From assembly GCA_036850595.1 (NCBI GenBank), contig CM072160.1, positions 5,659,773 to 5,723,772 on the forward strand: 64,000 nucleotides of DNA, in the 5' to 3' direction. Below, piece after piece: positions 51,501 to 64,000 of the stretch. The position numbers were made by a program, and so were the translations under genes. Numbering within the stretch: the stretch's first letter is position 1; each line of letters begins with the position of its first letter. Below the pieces are notes generated by a model. That model saw nothing but the letters and a program-made list of their open reading frames with translations, was not told the DNA's origin and made no database searches. This DNA comes from Rhyacichthys aspro (Eukaryota > Chordata > Actinopteri > Gobiiformes > Rhyacichthyidae).

Positions 51501-52063
51501 AGCATCTTAAGTTACAGTCAATGCAGGAACATTGATTTAATGAGATCCTCTGTCAGAACATTGACCAAAAAGGAAACACGTTTTAGGCTACGTGTTATTT
51601 CAGCTTTAAAGCTTAGACAAAAGCTAGAATAATAGGTATAAAATACAGCAAAGTTTATACAAGACTACGTTAAATGAGATGACCAATTAGATGTGAAAAC
51701 ACTGTATTGTAAGTGAATGAAGAGAATTATATCATGTCTCTACTTCCCACCAATGTCAGTCAGCAACCTACGCCATTGCATGTCATTATGAACCCAGTAA
51801 TTCGGCTGCCAGATCTACAGATTCAACTAGAAAAGTGAGTTTCTGTCACTTCCTTGGTTCAAAGGTTGCACTTTCAGTCTTCCATTCACAGAGAGAACCC
51901 AGGACTGAGTGTTAATGGTCTTCAGTCTCGCTGTGACACACCTACAGCACATGAACACGGAGGAAACAGTGCAAATGTCACACCAGTTCACGGTACTCAC
52001 AGACACACACGGGCTGGAGGTAGTGCTCGGGGTGGGCGACCGTTGGACGGTCACCAGCGCCAT
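23024..52063 (-). CDS. ssh2: ssh2, slingshot protein phosphatase 2 (complete, 15 coding exons)
   Basis: Exons in transcription order: 52063-52001, 48184-48141, 32526-32414, 31380-31316, 31078-30957, 30727-30662, 30152-30087, 29965-29771, 27629-27536, 27195-27067, 26784-26738, 26559-26413, 26331-26131, 25938-25047 and 24535-23024. They give 3756 nt, 1251 residues plus stop; human SSH2 is about 1.4k residues. Slingshots dephosphorylate phospho-Ser3 of ADF/cofilin and so reactivate actin severing; they bind and are stimulated by F-actin. Visible domains: an N-terminal SSH-specific region with SLHKACEVA (about 180-195), a DEK_C-type domain (about 248-305) and a dual-specificity phosphatase domain (about 309-450). 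The latter has general-acid Asp near 363 and HCKMGVSRS with the catalytic Cys near 394. A long Ser-rich tail carries KRSASLAKL, a 14-3-3-type site (about 1118-1126). The N terminus MALVTVQRSPTPSTTSSPC and the C terminus ending YNTM match recalled human SSH2. Fish a/b paralogue status is unresolved. Confidence 0.95.
25047..25938 (-). CDS. ssh2: ssh2 exon 14 (KQRHNKLWRSHSDSDL, variable Ser-rich tail)
   Basis: A large 892-nt exon: acceptor CTTGCAG, donor GTACAG. Begins SKQRHNKLWRSHSDSDLSDR, conserved in SSH2, then a Ser/Pro-rich, low-conservation region that includes STHSTDSIDFFSAREKFLGL. The last block matches a conserved SSH2 motif (IDFFSALEKF in human, as recalled). Confidence 0.93.
26131..26331 (-). 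CDS. ssh2: ssh2 exon 13 (catalytic HCKMGVSRS loop)
   Basis: Acceptor TTGAAG, donor GTCAGC. Contains CLVHCKMGVSRSASTVIAYA with the intact HCx5R catalytic signature, then YVKEKRAVTKPNPSFMKQLE. Nothing suggests a dead phosphatase. Confidence 0.96.
26413..26559 (-). CDS. ssh2: ssh2 exon 12 (phosphatase domain with catalytic Asp)
   Basis: Acceptor CTACAG, donor GTAGGT. Encodes VRYILNVTREIDNFFPGMFE, YHNIRVYDEEATNLL and YWNETYKFITKA. The Asp in RVYDEE is the expected general acid of the dual-specificity phosphatase. Confidence 0.95.
26738..26784 (-). CDS. ssh2: ssh2 exon 11 (GSEWNASNLEELQNSG)
   Basis: A 47-nt exon: acceptor CTTCAG, donor GTAAGG. Encodes GSEWNASNLEELQNSG, the substrate-side start of the dual-specificity phosphatase fold. 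Confidence 0.94.
27067..27195 (-). CDS. ssh2: ssh2 exon 10 (EMQMVCNLREFKEFIDNEMI)
   Basis: Acceptor TTACCAG, donor GTGAGA; 43 codons, phase 0 at both ends. Finishes the DEK_C domain (LREFKEFIDNEMIVILGQMD) and begins the phosphatase domain (PTEIFDHVFL). Confidence 0.95.
27536..27629 (-). CDS. ssh2: ssh2 exon 9 (PTERERTERLIKMRLREIMM)
   Basis: Acceptor TTTGCAG, donor GTAAAT. Encodes PTERERTERLIKMRLREIMM, then QKDLENVTCKE. Start of the DEK_C-like helical domain that precedes the phosphatase domain in all slingshots. Confidence 0.95.
29771..29965 (-). CDS. ssh2: ssh2 exon 8 (SALQSLHKACEVARCHNYYP)
   Basis: Acceptor TATTAG, donor GTAAGC. Encodes SALQSLHKACEVARCHNYYP through NEWNAMQDVESHRANSPVLF. 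The LHK tripeptide corresponds to a motif implicated in F-actin binding by slingshots. Confidence 0.95.
30087..30152 (-). CDS. ssh2: ssh2 exon 7 (GFSVSTVNRVHVFKPVSVQA)
   Basis: Acceptor TTTGCAG, donor GTATGT. Encodes GFSVSTVNRVHVFKPVSVQA then MW across the junction. Too short for an ORF scan; placed by homology and phase. Confidence 0.93.
30662..30727 (-). CDS. ssh2: ssh2 exon 6 (CCTVGLVLPLWSDTMIHLDG)
   Basis: Acceptor TTCCTGCAG, donor GTAAGA. Encodes SCCTVGLVLPLWSDTMIHLD and GDG across the junction. It has no long open frame in the correct phase; I found it from the conserved protein, and both neighbouring phases confirm it. Confidence 0.93.
30957..31078 (-). CDS. ssh2: ssh2 exon 5 (RYMVVVSTNGRQDTEESIVL)
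   Basis: Acceptor TTTTGCAG, donor GTCAGT. Encodes AVRLESAFPQVTRYMVVVST then NGRQDTEESIVLGMDFVSSD. NGRQDTEE is a slingshot signature. Confidence 0.96.
31316..31380 (-). CDS. ssh2: ssh2 exon 4 (DLQKHLQTMFTVLRPEDTIR)
   Basis: Acceptor TATCCAG, donor GTTAGT. Encodes GDLQKHLQTMFTVLRPEDTI plus RL, phase 0 at the end, in the slingshot N-terminal domain. Confidence 0.94.
32414..32526 (-). CDS. ssh2: ssh2 exon 3 (ISESFLTVKGAALFLPRG)
   Basis: Acceptor GTCTTTCAG, donor GTAAAG. Encodes SISESFLTVKGAALFLPRGN, then a variable stretch and ISQRRNKHTG. It is the common exon that both the upstream and the internal first exons can join. Confidence 0.95.
37847..38203 (-). other. unassigned 118-codon ORF in ssh2 intron 2
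   Basis: An open frame beginning MCWWSVFKHGTTMCGCSLES and ending NGIQNTIVTY. It is locally GC-richer than the intron around it, but I recognise no domain and see no splice partner. It may be a transposon fragment or chance. Just downstream (37731-37753) is a small hairpin with 7-bp arms. Confidence 0.2.
40019..40146 (-). CDS. ssh2: candidate alternative ssh2 first coding exon
   Basis: The ATG at 40146-40144 (context GCGACATGA, purine at -3) opens 42 codons beginning MTLGALSASESSSAASFCSC and ending AVVSKNQINQ plus two bases. The donor at 40018 is GTAAGT. Its end phase (two bases) equals that of exon 2, so it can splice directly to exon 3 at 32526 in frame, giving a Leu at the junction followed by ISESFLTV. 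The exon is GC- and CpG-rich against an AT-rich intron, and CCAAT occurs upstream. This would yield an isoform lacking the exon 1-2 N terminus. No transcript evidence is available here. Confidence 0.6.
40147..40600 (-). promoter_or_regulatory. ssh2: candidate internal promoter of ssh2
   Basis: Directly upstream of the alternative first exon the sequence becomes CpG-richer than the surrounding intron (for example 40500-40570 with GCGC words). A CCAAT word in the NF-Y context GCCAATCAG lies at 40523-40527, about 380 nt upstream of the ATG. No clear TATA box was found. Promoter function is inferred from composition and position only. Confidence 0.4.
42363..42909. repeat. two direct copies of a GGCTGGGCAATA repeat start
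   Basis: An identical 15-bp word (TAAGGCTGGGCAATA) occurs at 42363-42377 and 42895-42909, each followed by an 'aatcaa...aattaat' type segment. AGGGCTGGGCRATA is a common start of short fish DNA transposons (hAT-like, by recall). Both copies look truncated. Confidence 0.45.
44226..44395. repeat. poly(T) run and A-rich simple sequence
   Basis: A run of 18 T (44226-44243), then mixed sequence, then an A-rich block with AAAAC and AAT units (44337-44395). Simple low-complexity DNA; such runs often mark retroposon ends, but no body is recognisable here. Confidence 0.7.
44683..44720 (+). repeat. fragment of a TTAA-ended short repeat
   Basis: TTAAAGGTGCACTGTGTAAA at 44683-44702 resembles the TTAAAGGTGCAGTAGGCA ends of the element at 49177-49783 and the AAGGTGCAGTGTATAGTTTT segment near 54298. 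The similarity suggests one family of TTAA-flanked non-autonomous elements. The other end of this copy was not found. Confidence 0.3.
48141..48184 (-). CDS. ssh2: ssh2 exon 2 (EAGSGEDDRRSQQR, 44 nt)
   Basis: A very short exon: acceptor TTTTAG, donor GTGAGA. It encodes EAGSGEDDRRSQQR plus two bases of Ser, parallel to the acidic segment EADSGEEECRSQPRS recalled in human SSH2. It lies 51 nt downstream of a 57-nt palindrome and is bypassed by the alternative first exon at 40146-40019. Confidence 0.9.
48236..48292. repeat. near-perfect 57-nt palindrome (27-bp arms, 3-nt spacer) upstream of ssh2 exon 2
   Basis: Bases 48236-48262 are the exact reverse complement of 48266-48292, separated by GTG. 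In ssh2 transcripts this lies 51 nt before exon 2, where the branch site would normally be, and would form a very stable hairpin. The stem is shorter than a usual microRNA precursor and I recognise no known microRNA. It could be a mini foldback transposon or a recent inverted duplication. Confidence 0.9.
49177..49783. mobile_element. TTAA-flanked terminal-inverted-repeat element, probably with a nested hAT-like MITE
   Basis: The left end TTAAAGCTGGAGTAGGCA (49177-49194) matches, at 16 of 18 positions, the reverse complement of the right end (49783-49766). The TTAA flanks suggest a piggyBac-type non-autonomous element of about 607 bp. Inside it, 'gcaattaatcaa' near 49328 and 'cataatcaagcagccct' ending near 49654 look like the two ends of another fish short element. 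No transposase ORF. Confidence 0.45.
50011..50349 (-). CDS. unrecognised 112-codon ORF in ssh2 intron 1; possible small secreted protein
   Basis: ATG at 50349-50347 (G at -3), TAA at 50013-50011. The N terminus MRGSHVSALVSCLLLSGGSE has a short hydrophobic core and small residues suited to signal peptidase. Two N-glycosylation sequons follow (NKT, NATS), then a helical basic region with FRSVNPETFYQRFAKLKRIL. An upstream ATG at 50354 opens a two-codon frame whose TGA overlaps this start. Same strand as ssh2; no splice partner or poly(A) hexamer close by. I recognise no family. It could be a real single-exon gene, part of a retained transcript, or chance. Confidence 0.3.
   Translation of the reverse strand: MRGSHVSALVSCLLLSGGSEAKTWENTATLEQPEWNKTRIDLQKLTTNQCRAVGINATSTFAYLLMLHRLFRSVNPETFYQRFAKLKRILGLIRLASLDMRAAGVILSTVVR
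52001..52063 (-). CDS. ssh2: ssh2 exon 1 (MALVTVQRSPTPSTTSSPCVS)
   Basis: The ATG at 52063-52061 opens MALVTVQRSPTPSTTSSPC, essentially the recalled human SSH2 start, which fixes the start codon. Exon length is 63 nt, phase 0 at the end. The donor is GTGAGT at 52000-51995. The open frame continuing to 51827 beyond the donor is intronic. Confidence 0.95.
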
Positions 52064-52510
52064 TGTGGCCGCCGCTGCTCACACCCAGACTGCGGTCACC
52101 TCGGCGAGAGAAGAGCTGGGATGCGCATGTTATTATTTAGGCAGAAAATATGCCGAGCTCCCGAGGTTATTTCCTTGCTCGTCGCTTAGTTGCCTCCAAA
52201 TTGTAAAGTATAACAGAAAGAAAAGAAATATCCGGCTTAGTAATGTCAAAATAAAACAATGTAAGCTTTGTATTAACTTTATTTGCCATTTTAGATACAT
52301 TGGCTTCTTCAAAAAAATACAATAGTTTTATATGTATTTTATATGCTTAATAGTTACTTATGATTTGTAAAATACCCCTTTTATCCAGACATGTATTTTA
52401 ATTGTATTATTTTAAAATTTGTTTGACTTTTCGTGTTGAGTATTTCCGGTTAGCTTCACTTTGATGGCATGCCTCGCCGGTTTTTGGCGCATGCGTAATA
52501 ACAGGCAGCT
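52064..52510 (-). promoter_or_regulatory. ssh2: ssh2 main promoter/5' UTR region with NRF1-like and ETS-like sites
   Basis: Upstream of the exon 1 ATG the DNA is GC- and CpG-rich to about 52130. Further up are GCGCATGCG at 52487-52495, the core of the palindromic NRF1 site, and ATTTCCGGT at 52442-52450, on the minus strand ACCGGAAAT, an ETS/GABP-type site. The two lie about 40 bp apart, typical of TATA-less housekeeping promoters. Start site not determined. Confidence 0.5.
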
Positions 52511-55500
52511 GTCAAAATGCTGCTGAATGACCGCTTCAGGCCACTACCATTCACCCAAAGGCTGTTGCCAGTTCATCAGTTAAACTCAAGCTTATCTCAA
52601 CTCTTCACTTCCTATTTTGACCAAAAACTCAAACAGCATTCCCAAATTAAAATAACTTTAATTAACATTTTTTTAGTTTCAATGCTTTACAGCTGAGAAA
52701 AAGAAGAAATGTTTTGGTCCGATTGACTTATATTATGACCAAGCTTGAGGGTTTTTGATGGATAGAAATCCTGATGGTATTTCATTTGGATCATTACTGA
52801 ACACAACATGAACAGACACAAATTTGTATTTGTTTGGTCTTCTCTCTTGTATCAAATTCACACAAAGTAAAAACAACACTGGTTCCCTATAATGTTGCGA
52901 GAGGTGAAAGAAAAAAAACAAACAGGCTGTATTTTTGCCTTTGTAGTGTTTGCCTGTATGTCTCTGTAGATCTTGTGTTTGCATTGTCAGAGGTGCATTA
53001 CTTAGTTGGCATATCCTTCATTAATAATGCATGTATGTGTTCTTGGATCTAAGACCTGACATGACATCTTTATGTCTCCATGTTTCTCAAACCAGTCCTT
53101 CCCTCCTGAGAGATGAGAGATGGGGGTGTGATCTGAGCACTGGGGGAGGTGTGGAGGACGATGGCGATAGAGAAGTCAGGAGAGGGTCATGATGACAAGG
53201 AGATATACAGGCCACGACTGGAACAGATAGGCCTATCTAAAAATACCTTGAACTGAAACAAATAACTCATTTTTCTACTCACTTTAATGCATTATAATGA
53301 TTTTGCCTTCTGGGTTCCCACCACTGAAGGTGTGTTGGAAATGCCCCCTTTACAAGGACAGGGGTCTCATTTTGATTCACTTCATTGCATTATCTGGGTC
53401 ATTGCCTCCTCTTTTTCTCGCAGTCCTTCTCAGCTCTTCTTCCCCTCCTCCATCTTTGTATTGATCACTCAGCATCAGTGCAAAAGAAAACCAGTATGAA
53501 CAGTGGTCCTAAATGCAACAAACACAGAAGAAGCATTAAAGCACTTATAATAAGACAAGGTGACTGCAATGTGTTCAGTGGTGAATGAACACAAAGGTGG
53601 AGCATGGTAAACAGGGTAAACGGCTGGAAAATGCAGAATGCAAATAGTAGAAATAATCACGACAGAGAGTGACAGGATGATTGATGATGTATTCGTCTAA
53701 CGGGCTGCCTCTCTGCGTCCACACCACCGCACTGGGGCTGGCAGCTGTGTGAGAGAAACCACATCCATACAATTTCATCGACTATATTAGACTATTTATT
53801 TGAATGACAAAAGAGCAGCTGGGTCTTGAGAGGCGCAGAGGCAGAACAGGCAGGTGGCTGTGGACAGGTACTGTAGCGACTGGGAAAGAGTGTGCGATAG
53901 AGAAAATGAGATTAGGATTAGCAGAGGGGATGAGTCTGCTTTAGAGACTTAGTGGCACAGCAGAGACAATGCAGCTAAAGACAATCCTCCTTGTAATTAA
54001 GGATCTGCCCTGAGATTTGATCACAGCGGGGAGTGTGTATTTGTGTATTATAGGAATTGAAATATCTTCACTGTAGGATTTTCAGAGGGTTATAATGCTA
54101 TCCTGGGTAAAGTAAACAATGCTTGTAGTTTGTAAAGTTCTCAGAGATTTTGTATTTCATCCTGGCAGTGGTCAAGCCTCTTAAGATTAAAGCTCTGATT
54201 GCTTGATTAAACTGAAGGAGCTTTCTGGACGAGAGGTGAAATGTCTTTACTTTCCTTTGATTGGATGGGAAGCTTCAGATATGCACTGATTGATTGAAGG
54301 TGCAGTGTATAGTTTTTGGTGGCATGTATTAGAGTTTAATTTCAGATTGCAGCTCTACATATTAGTCTGTGGAAATGGTGCTTAGTTTCTCTGGGCAGCA
54401 GAAGGAACAGGAAGGTATAATGAGCTCTATGAAGACTGATATAACTATAGGTCTTCTAAAGGGAATCACAAAGAGTATTATTATGGGACAATTATACACA
54501 ATTGAGTTTATTAAAGGAATCATTTTCAACTTTACTTCACACACAGTAACAAAACATATCTGGTTTGTTTTTACCTACAATATATACATATTTTTTTGTT
54601 ACAAATGTGGTAGTCTATGTTTGCTGACTTCATACAAACCATATATTCTTGTGTTTGCTGCCCTGTCCACACCCTGAGCCCATCTCCTGTCTGTGCTCCA
54701 TGGAGTTGTGGTCCCCCCAGTGGTGAACCTCAGCCAAAACAGTTCCTGCTCAGCACAGTCAGTGTTTAATAAACGGGTTGATAACAGCTTTAAACCAACA
54801 GGGGGAGACACGACCTTGTTCAAAATTATCCTGAGAAATGGACTCAGTTCAGGAGAAGCTGGATTAGGAGTTCTCCATTTATGAATAGACATGTAATGGT
54901 AATAACCTGCTTTTTAAAACAGGGTGATGTTTGAGTGTAAGATTTATGTATAAGTTTATCAAGCCATGTTTTGTTCAGTTAATTTAACAGGCCAATAGTT
55001 TGCTTAATGGCTTGGGGTCGTGTCAGTGTAAATCTTTAGCACATGCCTTTTCTATGGGCTCCATGTGTGGGTAAAGAGCCAAAGAAAGTTCACTCTAAAG
55101 TCATTGTATAGCAGTAATCTAATAAAGATATAATTATATAACTATGGAGGGATTTAGCGAATAGCTCATGAGAATAAAGGTGGACCGAAATTGAAAATAT
55201 ATATTTTTACTGTTCATTGTGGTGCATTTCTTACATCTCACCTCATCCTTAAATGTACAGTGCTATGTATTATACCACAGGCCTGTTGCAGCTCAAATAC
55301 AGGATGCCCTGACTGTCTAAGTCTGTCTAAAGGAAGCTGATTCCATTAGGAAAAGGCTTAAAACATGAGTCTCATTTAAATTAATTTCCTCCATTGCTGC
55401 ATGTCTTTCTCATGTCATTACCTGTAATGAGAAGACACAAGGGCCTCTCGATGTAGCTTGGCAACTACAAAATGAACTGAGAAAGCAGCAGAAGTGAGCA

Positions 55501-57000
55501 ATGGAGAAAAAAGAGAGAGGAGAGGGCCTACTCTGCAGAGATAAGATGGTATTCTCCCTTCGTGCAAAATGAGTTCATTAGGGGAGTGAGAGACAGCCAT
55601 TGCAGGGAATCAAGGTTTTGGTGCGATAAAGGCAGAAGGCGATAGATTGTGAGGAAAAAAGAGTTTCATTTCCTGTTCTTCAGAAGCAGCGGTCGTATCA
55701 GCGGATCAGCAGAGAGGCTGGGGAGAGGGGAAACGGACAGGCAGGGAGAGGACGGAGCAAGTTGGAGAGGTAAATGCCAAGATTTTCTGTCAAAAAAGTG
55801 ACCTTCTAGACTGCTGTCAGAAATGCTTATATAAGAACTGTGGGTGGATTGAAAAAGGAGGAGGGATATGTCAAACTGTTTTCTGGAGAGTGAGGAGTCA
55901 AAGTGAACTGAAGTGATAAAATACAAGGGTTATTCTGAGTGCCAAATAAAACTTATGAGAAATTTCTGTGAAAATGACAACCACAGCCATAGTTTTAGAA
56001 AGTGAGTAGGTGCAATTATATTGAGCTCAACTGCCCAAAAGCTTGATATGAGCTGGGAGAAAGAGATTAAATGAGCTGGAGGCCTCGATCAGCACCAGAT
56101 AGTGAGAGACTGGCAGCGAGGCCGATACTGAGATGACAGGTACAGCAGAGGTGGAGGGATATGCTGGCCGTGCTCTGCTGTTTAATATAGATCTGCAGCG
56201 ATAAGGCAATACAGAGAACACACAATGTGCCCATCAGCCAGGAGCAGTGAGGTGAGAGGAAATTGCCACAATAAAGCACACACACAAACTCACACCGGCA
56301 CCAGACACAAAATGTGGTTAGGTGCACATCCAAGCAAAGAGGTAGCCATTTTGAGTTAACCAGGAGAATAAAAACAGTTTAGAAGCAAAATAAAGATAAG
56401 TGAAATTCATATAGTGCATGATATAGGCTACTTTTTAAAATAGTCCCTCAAAAAAAGGCTTCACATGGGAAGTGGTTTACAGAAAAACAATGGTGATTCT
56501 AGACATTCTTAAACTGCTCGTTCCACAAAAGCACTACACTGCACAGAAATGTACTAACACTAATTATTTTGTGTTTAAAGGCATACTATGCAAGATATCT
56601 ATTATATTATATTTCTAAATAAGTTTCATAAACCCCTCTTAGCTTTAAGCAGCTGAAAATATCCGTCAATCAGCTGCCCTCTACCTGTAGCTATTTTACT
56701 ATTTCATTTCCTTCTTTATATGTATGGATTGTTCTTGGATGTGTAGCCCTCAGCCAATCACAGCTCACTATGGAAAGAATAACACAAAAATCAAACTAGA
56801 GAATATGTTTGGATTTTATCTCACGAGGAACACAAAAGAGTGGGACCAGGTTTGTTGACATAACCACATACTTAGGTCCATAAGTTGGAAAAATAGTAAC
56901 ACACATTTACATTTTTTTTATCAGGTTAAACAACATCTCCCCATAAAGTAAAAACAAAATAGTCAAAATGTTGGTGTTTTTATTGTGTCACATGTAACAG
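52511..57000. other. intergenic region between the ssh2 5' end and the slc6a4 3' end
   Basis: About 4.5-6 kb depending on where slc6a4 transcripts end. I find no supported exon and no EFCAB5- or NSRP1-like coding sequence. Open frames on either strand are under about 110 codons, with no domain or splice partner. The 54298-54360 segment resembles the TTAA-type short repeat family. The rest appears to be unique AT-rich sequence. Confidence 0.55.
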
Positions 57001-57264
57001 TGATTATACTGCATATTGTAATGCTTATATTTTCAATTTCACAATCTTTTAATAAGGAAGAACACAATTATAATTTATTTCCATATATCTTTATTATCTG
57101 TTGTTACCATATATTCTTATATCTTTATTCTATACAGATGTTTCTCAATACATTTTTTAACATACATAGATCTTATATAGGCTTCAGAGGTACGAGAGAT
57201 AGAGGCAAAGGGGAATTTACTTCCTTCATAAGATATTTTGGCAGGTAACGAGACAACAGGAGAT

Positions 57265-57380
57265 TACAATACAGACACACACACGCACAACTGAGTGTAT
57301 GGTACGCACACACAGCGCGGCATGCACACGCAAACCAAGCATACACACAGACTCTCCAACATACACAGGAAAAGGAGACA
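57265..57380. repeat. CA-rich microsatellite tract
   Basis: Repeated ACACAC, CGCACACAC and CATACACACA words with interruptions, an impure CA/TG microsatellite. A smaller one lies at 57481-57520. Both lie near the possible distal 3' UTR of slc6a4. Confidence 0.7.
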
Positions 57381-58399
57381 GGTCTTCACTAAATAGATTA
57401 CACCAATACCATATTTTTGACTAGTAAATACACATTAAGGTACAGTACTCGCCATATTTAACTCCTGCTCCTATGACTTACACACACACAGCTGGATCAC
57501 ACATAGGCACATATTCACGCACACTCATTTTTGGTCCAAAGTAAAGAGCAGTGATTTTTTTTTTCTCCTTTTTTTTTTGTCTGACACTGATGATATTATT
57601 AGCTCTAATCCTTATTTGGTTTCTACTATGACACAGTATGACTGGGACTCCACAGGGATCAGTATCGTGACACATGGCATTTCATAGTACAATATATTAA
57701 TAAACCAAATAAATACATCTCTTATATTGCAGTTATAATGAAAACACAAGGTTGGTTCAGTCCGTGATCCATTGTTAACAGTCTGTCTTTTACACACACA
57801 TACTTCATACACATTCGTCTCTAGACCAGATAGTGCTTCACAGTGTTGAGAACTCAATGCTATCCATCCCTTTTTCCAAATCGCCACCAAAAATAGACAA
57901 AATAATGCTGACAGTCAACGCAACAGTAACATCTACAACAATATTGAACATCTTTAGAAATATGAGAACAAATATATATTTGGCTTTAGTAACAGATGTA
58001 AAAGATACCTGAATTTTGCTACATATTTAATGCATAAATTAACAGTATTGTATAAAAATACAACCATAAGAAGTGTGTGTGGAGTGAATGTGATGAACCT
58101 GTGTCGAATTATTACTTCTAATGCAAGGGTTTAAAAGGATCTATTACTGAATCTATGCTTAATATACTGAAAAAATCCAGAATGGCTGCCTCTTTAAAGG
58201 GATATTCCTGTTTTTGTAAATGGGTGAGCTCAGTCCCAATAACAGGTTAATATGAGCAATCTTAGTTTGGTGAAACAGGCAGGAGTAATAGCACAGCCTT
58301 TGTGTTATGTATGGCTGCAAATTGGGCCAGTGAAAACACACTTATTATAACTAGTAAGGCTTCAAAAACTGCTATGTGTGCAATTGTTACATGGATTTT

Positions 58400-58926
58400 T
58401 TTCCAACATGACTTCTTTTTATTCTGCTGCTTATTTATACAACCCTAGCCTGCAGCATTCCTTATCTCAGCAACACATATTGTAGCAATATTCTCTATAA
58501 GCCAATGGATATTGAAGTTTTGTTTTTTAAATGTGTGTTTGAAATGCATTTTTGTCTTGTGCTATTTTTAGTTTCTGTGGCATTGCTCCTGTCCTTTTCT
58601 CCAAAAGTGTTGACATCTATACACTGTAGGGAATAAAGCAGTTACTCAAAACTATTTGATTGAATGACATTTACAAATTACTAATCCATCCCTTCAACTT
58701 GAATAAATAATAGTTGGTTTTGATATCTGAGATTAAATGCATTGTGACGTGGCTACAACTCACTCAACATTTCTCCAGACCTGAAAGTAAAGCCATGTGC
58801 AGGAGAGGTATGAAAGAGGCAAAGGCGGTGAAAGATAGCCCCTTTGTCCTGTAGTTTTGCAGTGTGTCCAGAAGAGGGCTCTCTAGGGAGTGGCTAGAGC
58901 GGCACCTTGGTTTGGTCAGGATTTGG
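58400..58926 (-). promoter_or_regulatory. slc6a4: slc6a4 3' UTR with candidate poly(A) signal at 58423-58418
   Basis: The minus strand has AATAAA at 58423-58418, about 500 nt after the stop. Further hexamers at 57095-57090 and 57079-57074 could give a much longer 3' UTR (about 1.9 kb). Sequence alone cannot choose. Confidence 0.4.

Positions 58927-64000
<5,074 letters not shown>

Larger units (their letters stand above)
24536..52000 (-). other. ssh2 introns: contents
   Basis: Fourteen introns range from 81 nt (26412-26332) to 15.6 kb (48140-32527). The giant intron 2 carries the alternative first exon (40146-40019), two related GGCTGGGCAATA repeat starts (42363, 42895), poly(A) and poly(T) runs of 18 (42750-42767, 44226-44243), an A-rich stretch (44337-44395) and a (TTTA)n tract (46651-46668). 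Intron 1 (52000-48185) carries the palindrome at 48236-48292, a nested repeat (49177-49783) and an unassigned ORF (50349-50011). Introns 31.4-32.4 kb and 27.6-29.8 kb show nothing recognisable. Confidence 0.65.

Overview
The window looks like nuclear DNA from a ray-finned (teleost) fish. It is AT-rich, and its genes are split into short exons with canonical GT..AG introns. It carries old fish-type interspersed repeats, and its predicted proteins are close to, but clearly diverged from, their human counterparts. The species cannot be fixed from the sequence alone.

Three protein-coding genes explain almost all of the coding signal. (1) On the plus strand, 33-18384, lie the last 13 coding exons of an ANKRD13-family ubiquitin-binding endocytic adaptor, best called ankrd13b; its first exons lie left of the window. 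(2) On the minus strand, 52063-23024, is a complete slingshot cofilin phosphatase, ssh2: 15 coding exons, predicted 1251 aa, with a good candidate alternative first exon at 40146-40019. (3) On the minus strand, 64000-58927, are the last 10 coding exons (392 aa, TM4 to the C terminus) of the serotonin transporter slc6a4; its 5' half lies right of the window. I checked every exon junction for reading-frame phase, and the phases join without a break in all three genes.

Layout: ankrd13b and ssh2 converge tail to tail across about 3.7 kb without a supported gene (18.8-22.5 kb). The ssh2 promoter region (about 52.1-52.5 kb) then faces about 6 kb of intergenic DNA that leads to the 3' end of slc6a4. 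Order and orientation match human 17q11.2 (ANKRD13B, SSH2, SLC6A4). However, CORO6, which lies between ANKRD13B and SSH2 in human, and EFCAB5/NSRP1, which lie between SSH2 and SLC6A4, are not seen. The three genes do not form one pathway: they act in receptor endocytosis, actin turnover and serotonin reuptake. Their linkage is ancestral vertebrate synteny.

I found no new multi-gene system. The points most worth checking are an almost perfect 57-nt palindrome 50 nt upstream of ssh2 exon 2, an in-frame alternative ssh2 first exon with its own GC-rich upstream region, an unrecognised 112-codon ORF with a possible signal peptide in ssh2 intron 1, and a 21-bp minisatellite with an inverted tail in the last intron of slc6a4. 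All calls come from reading the sequence and recalled family knowledge; no database search was run.
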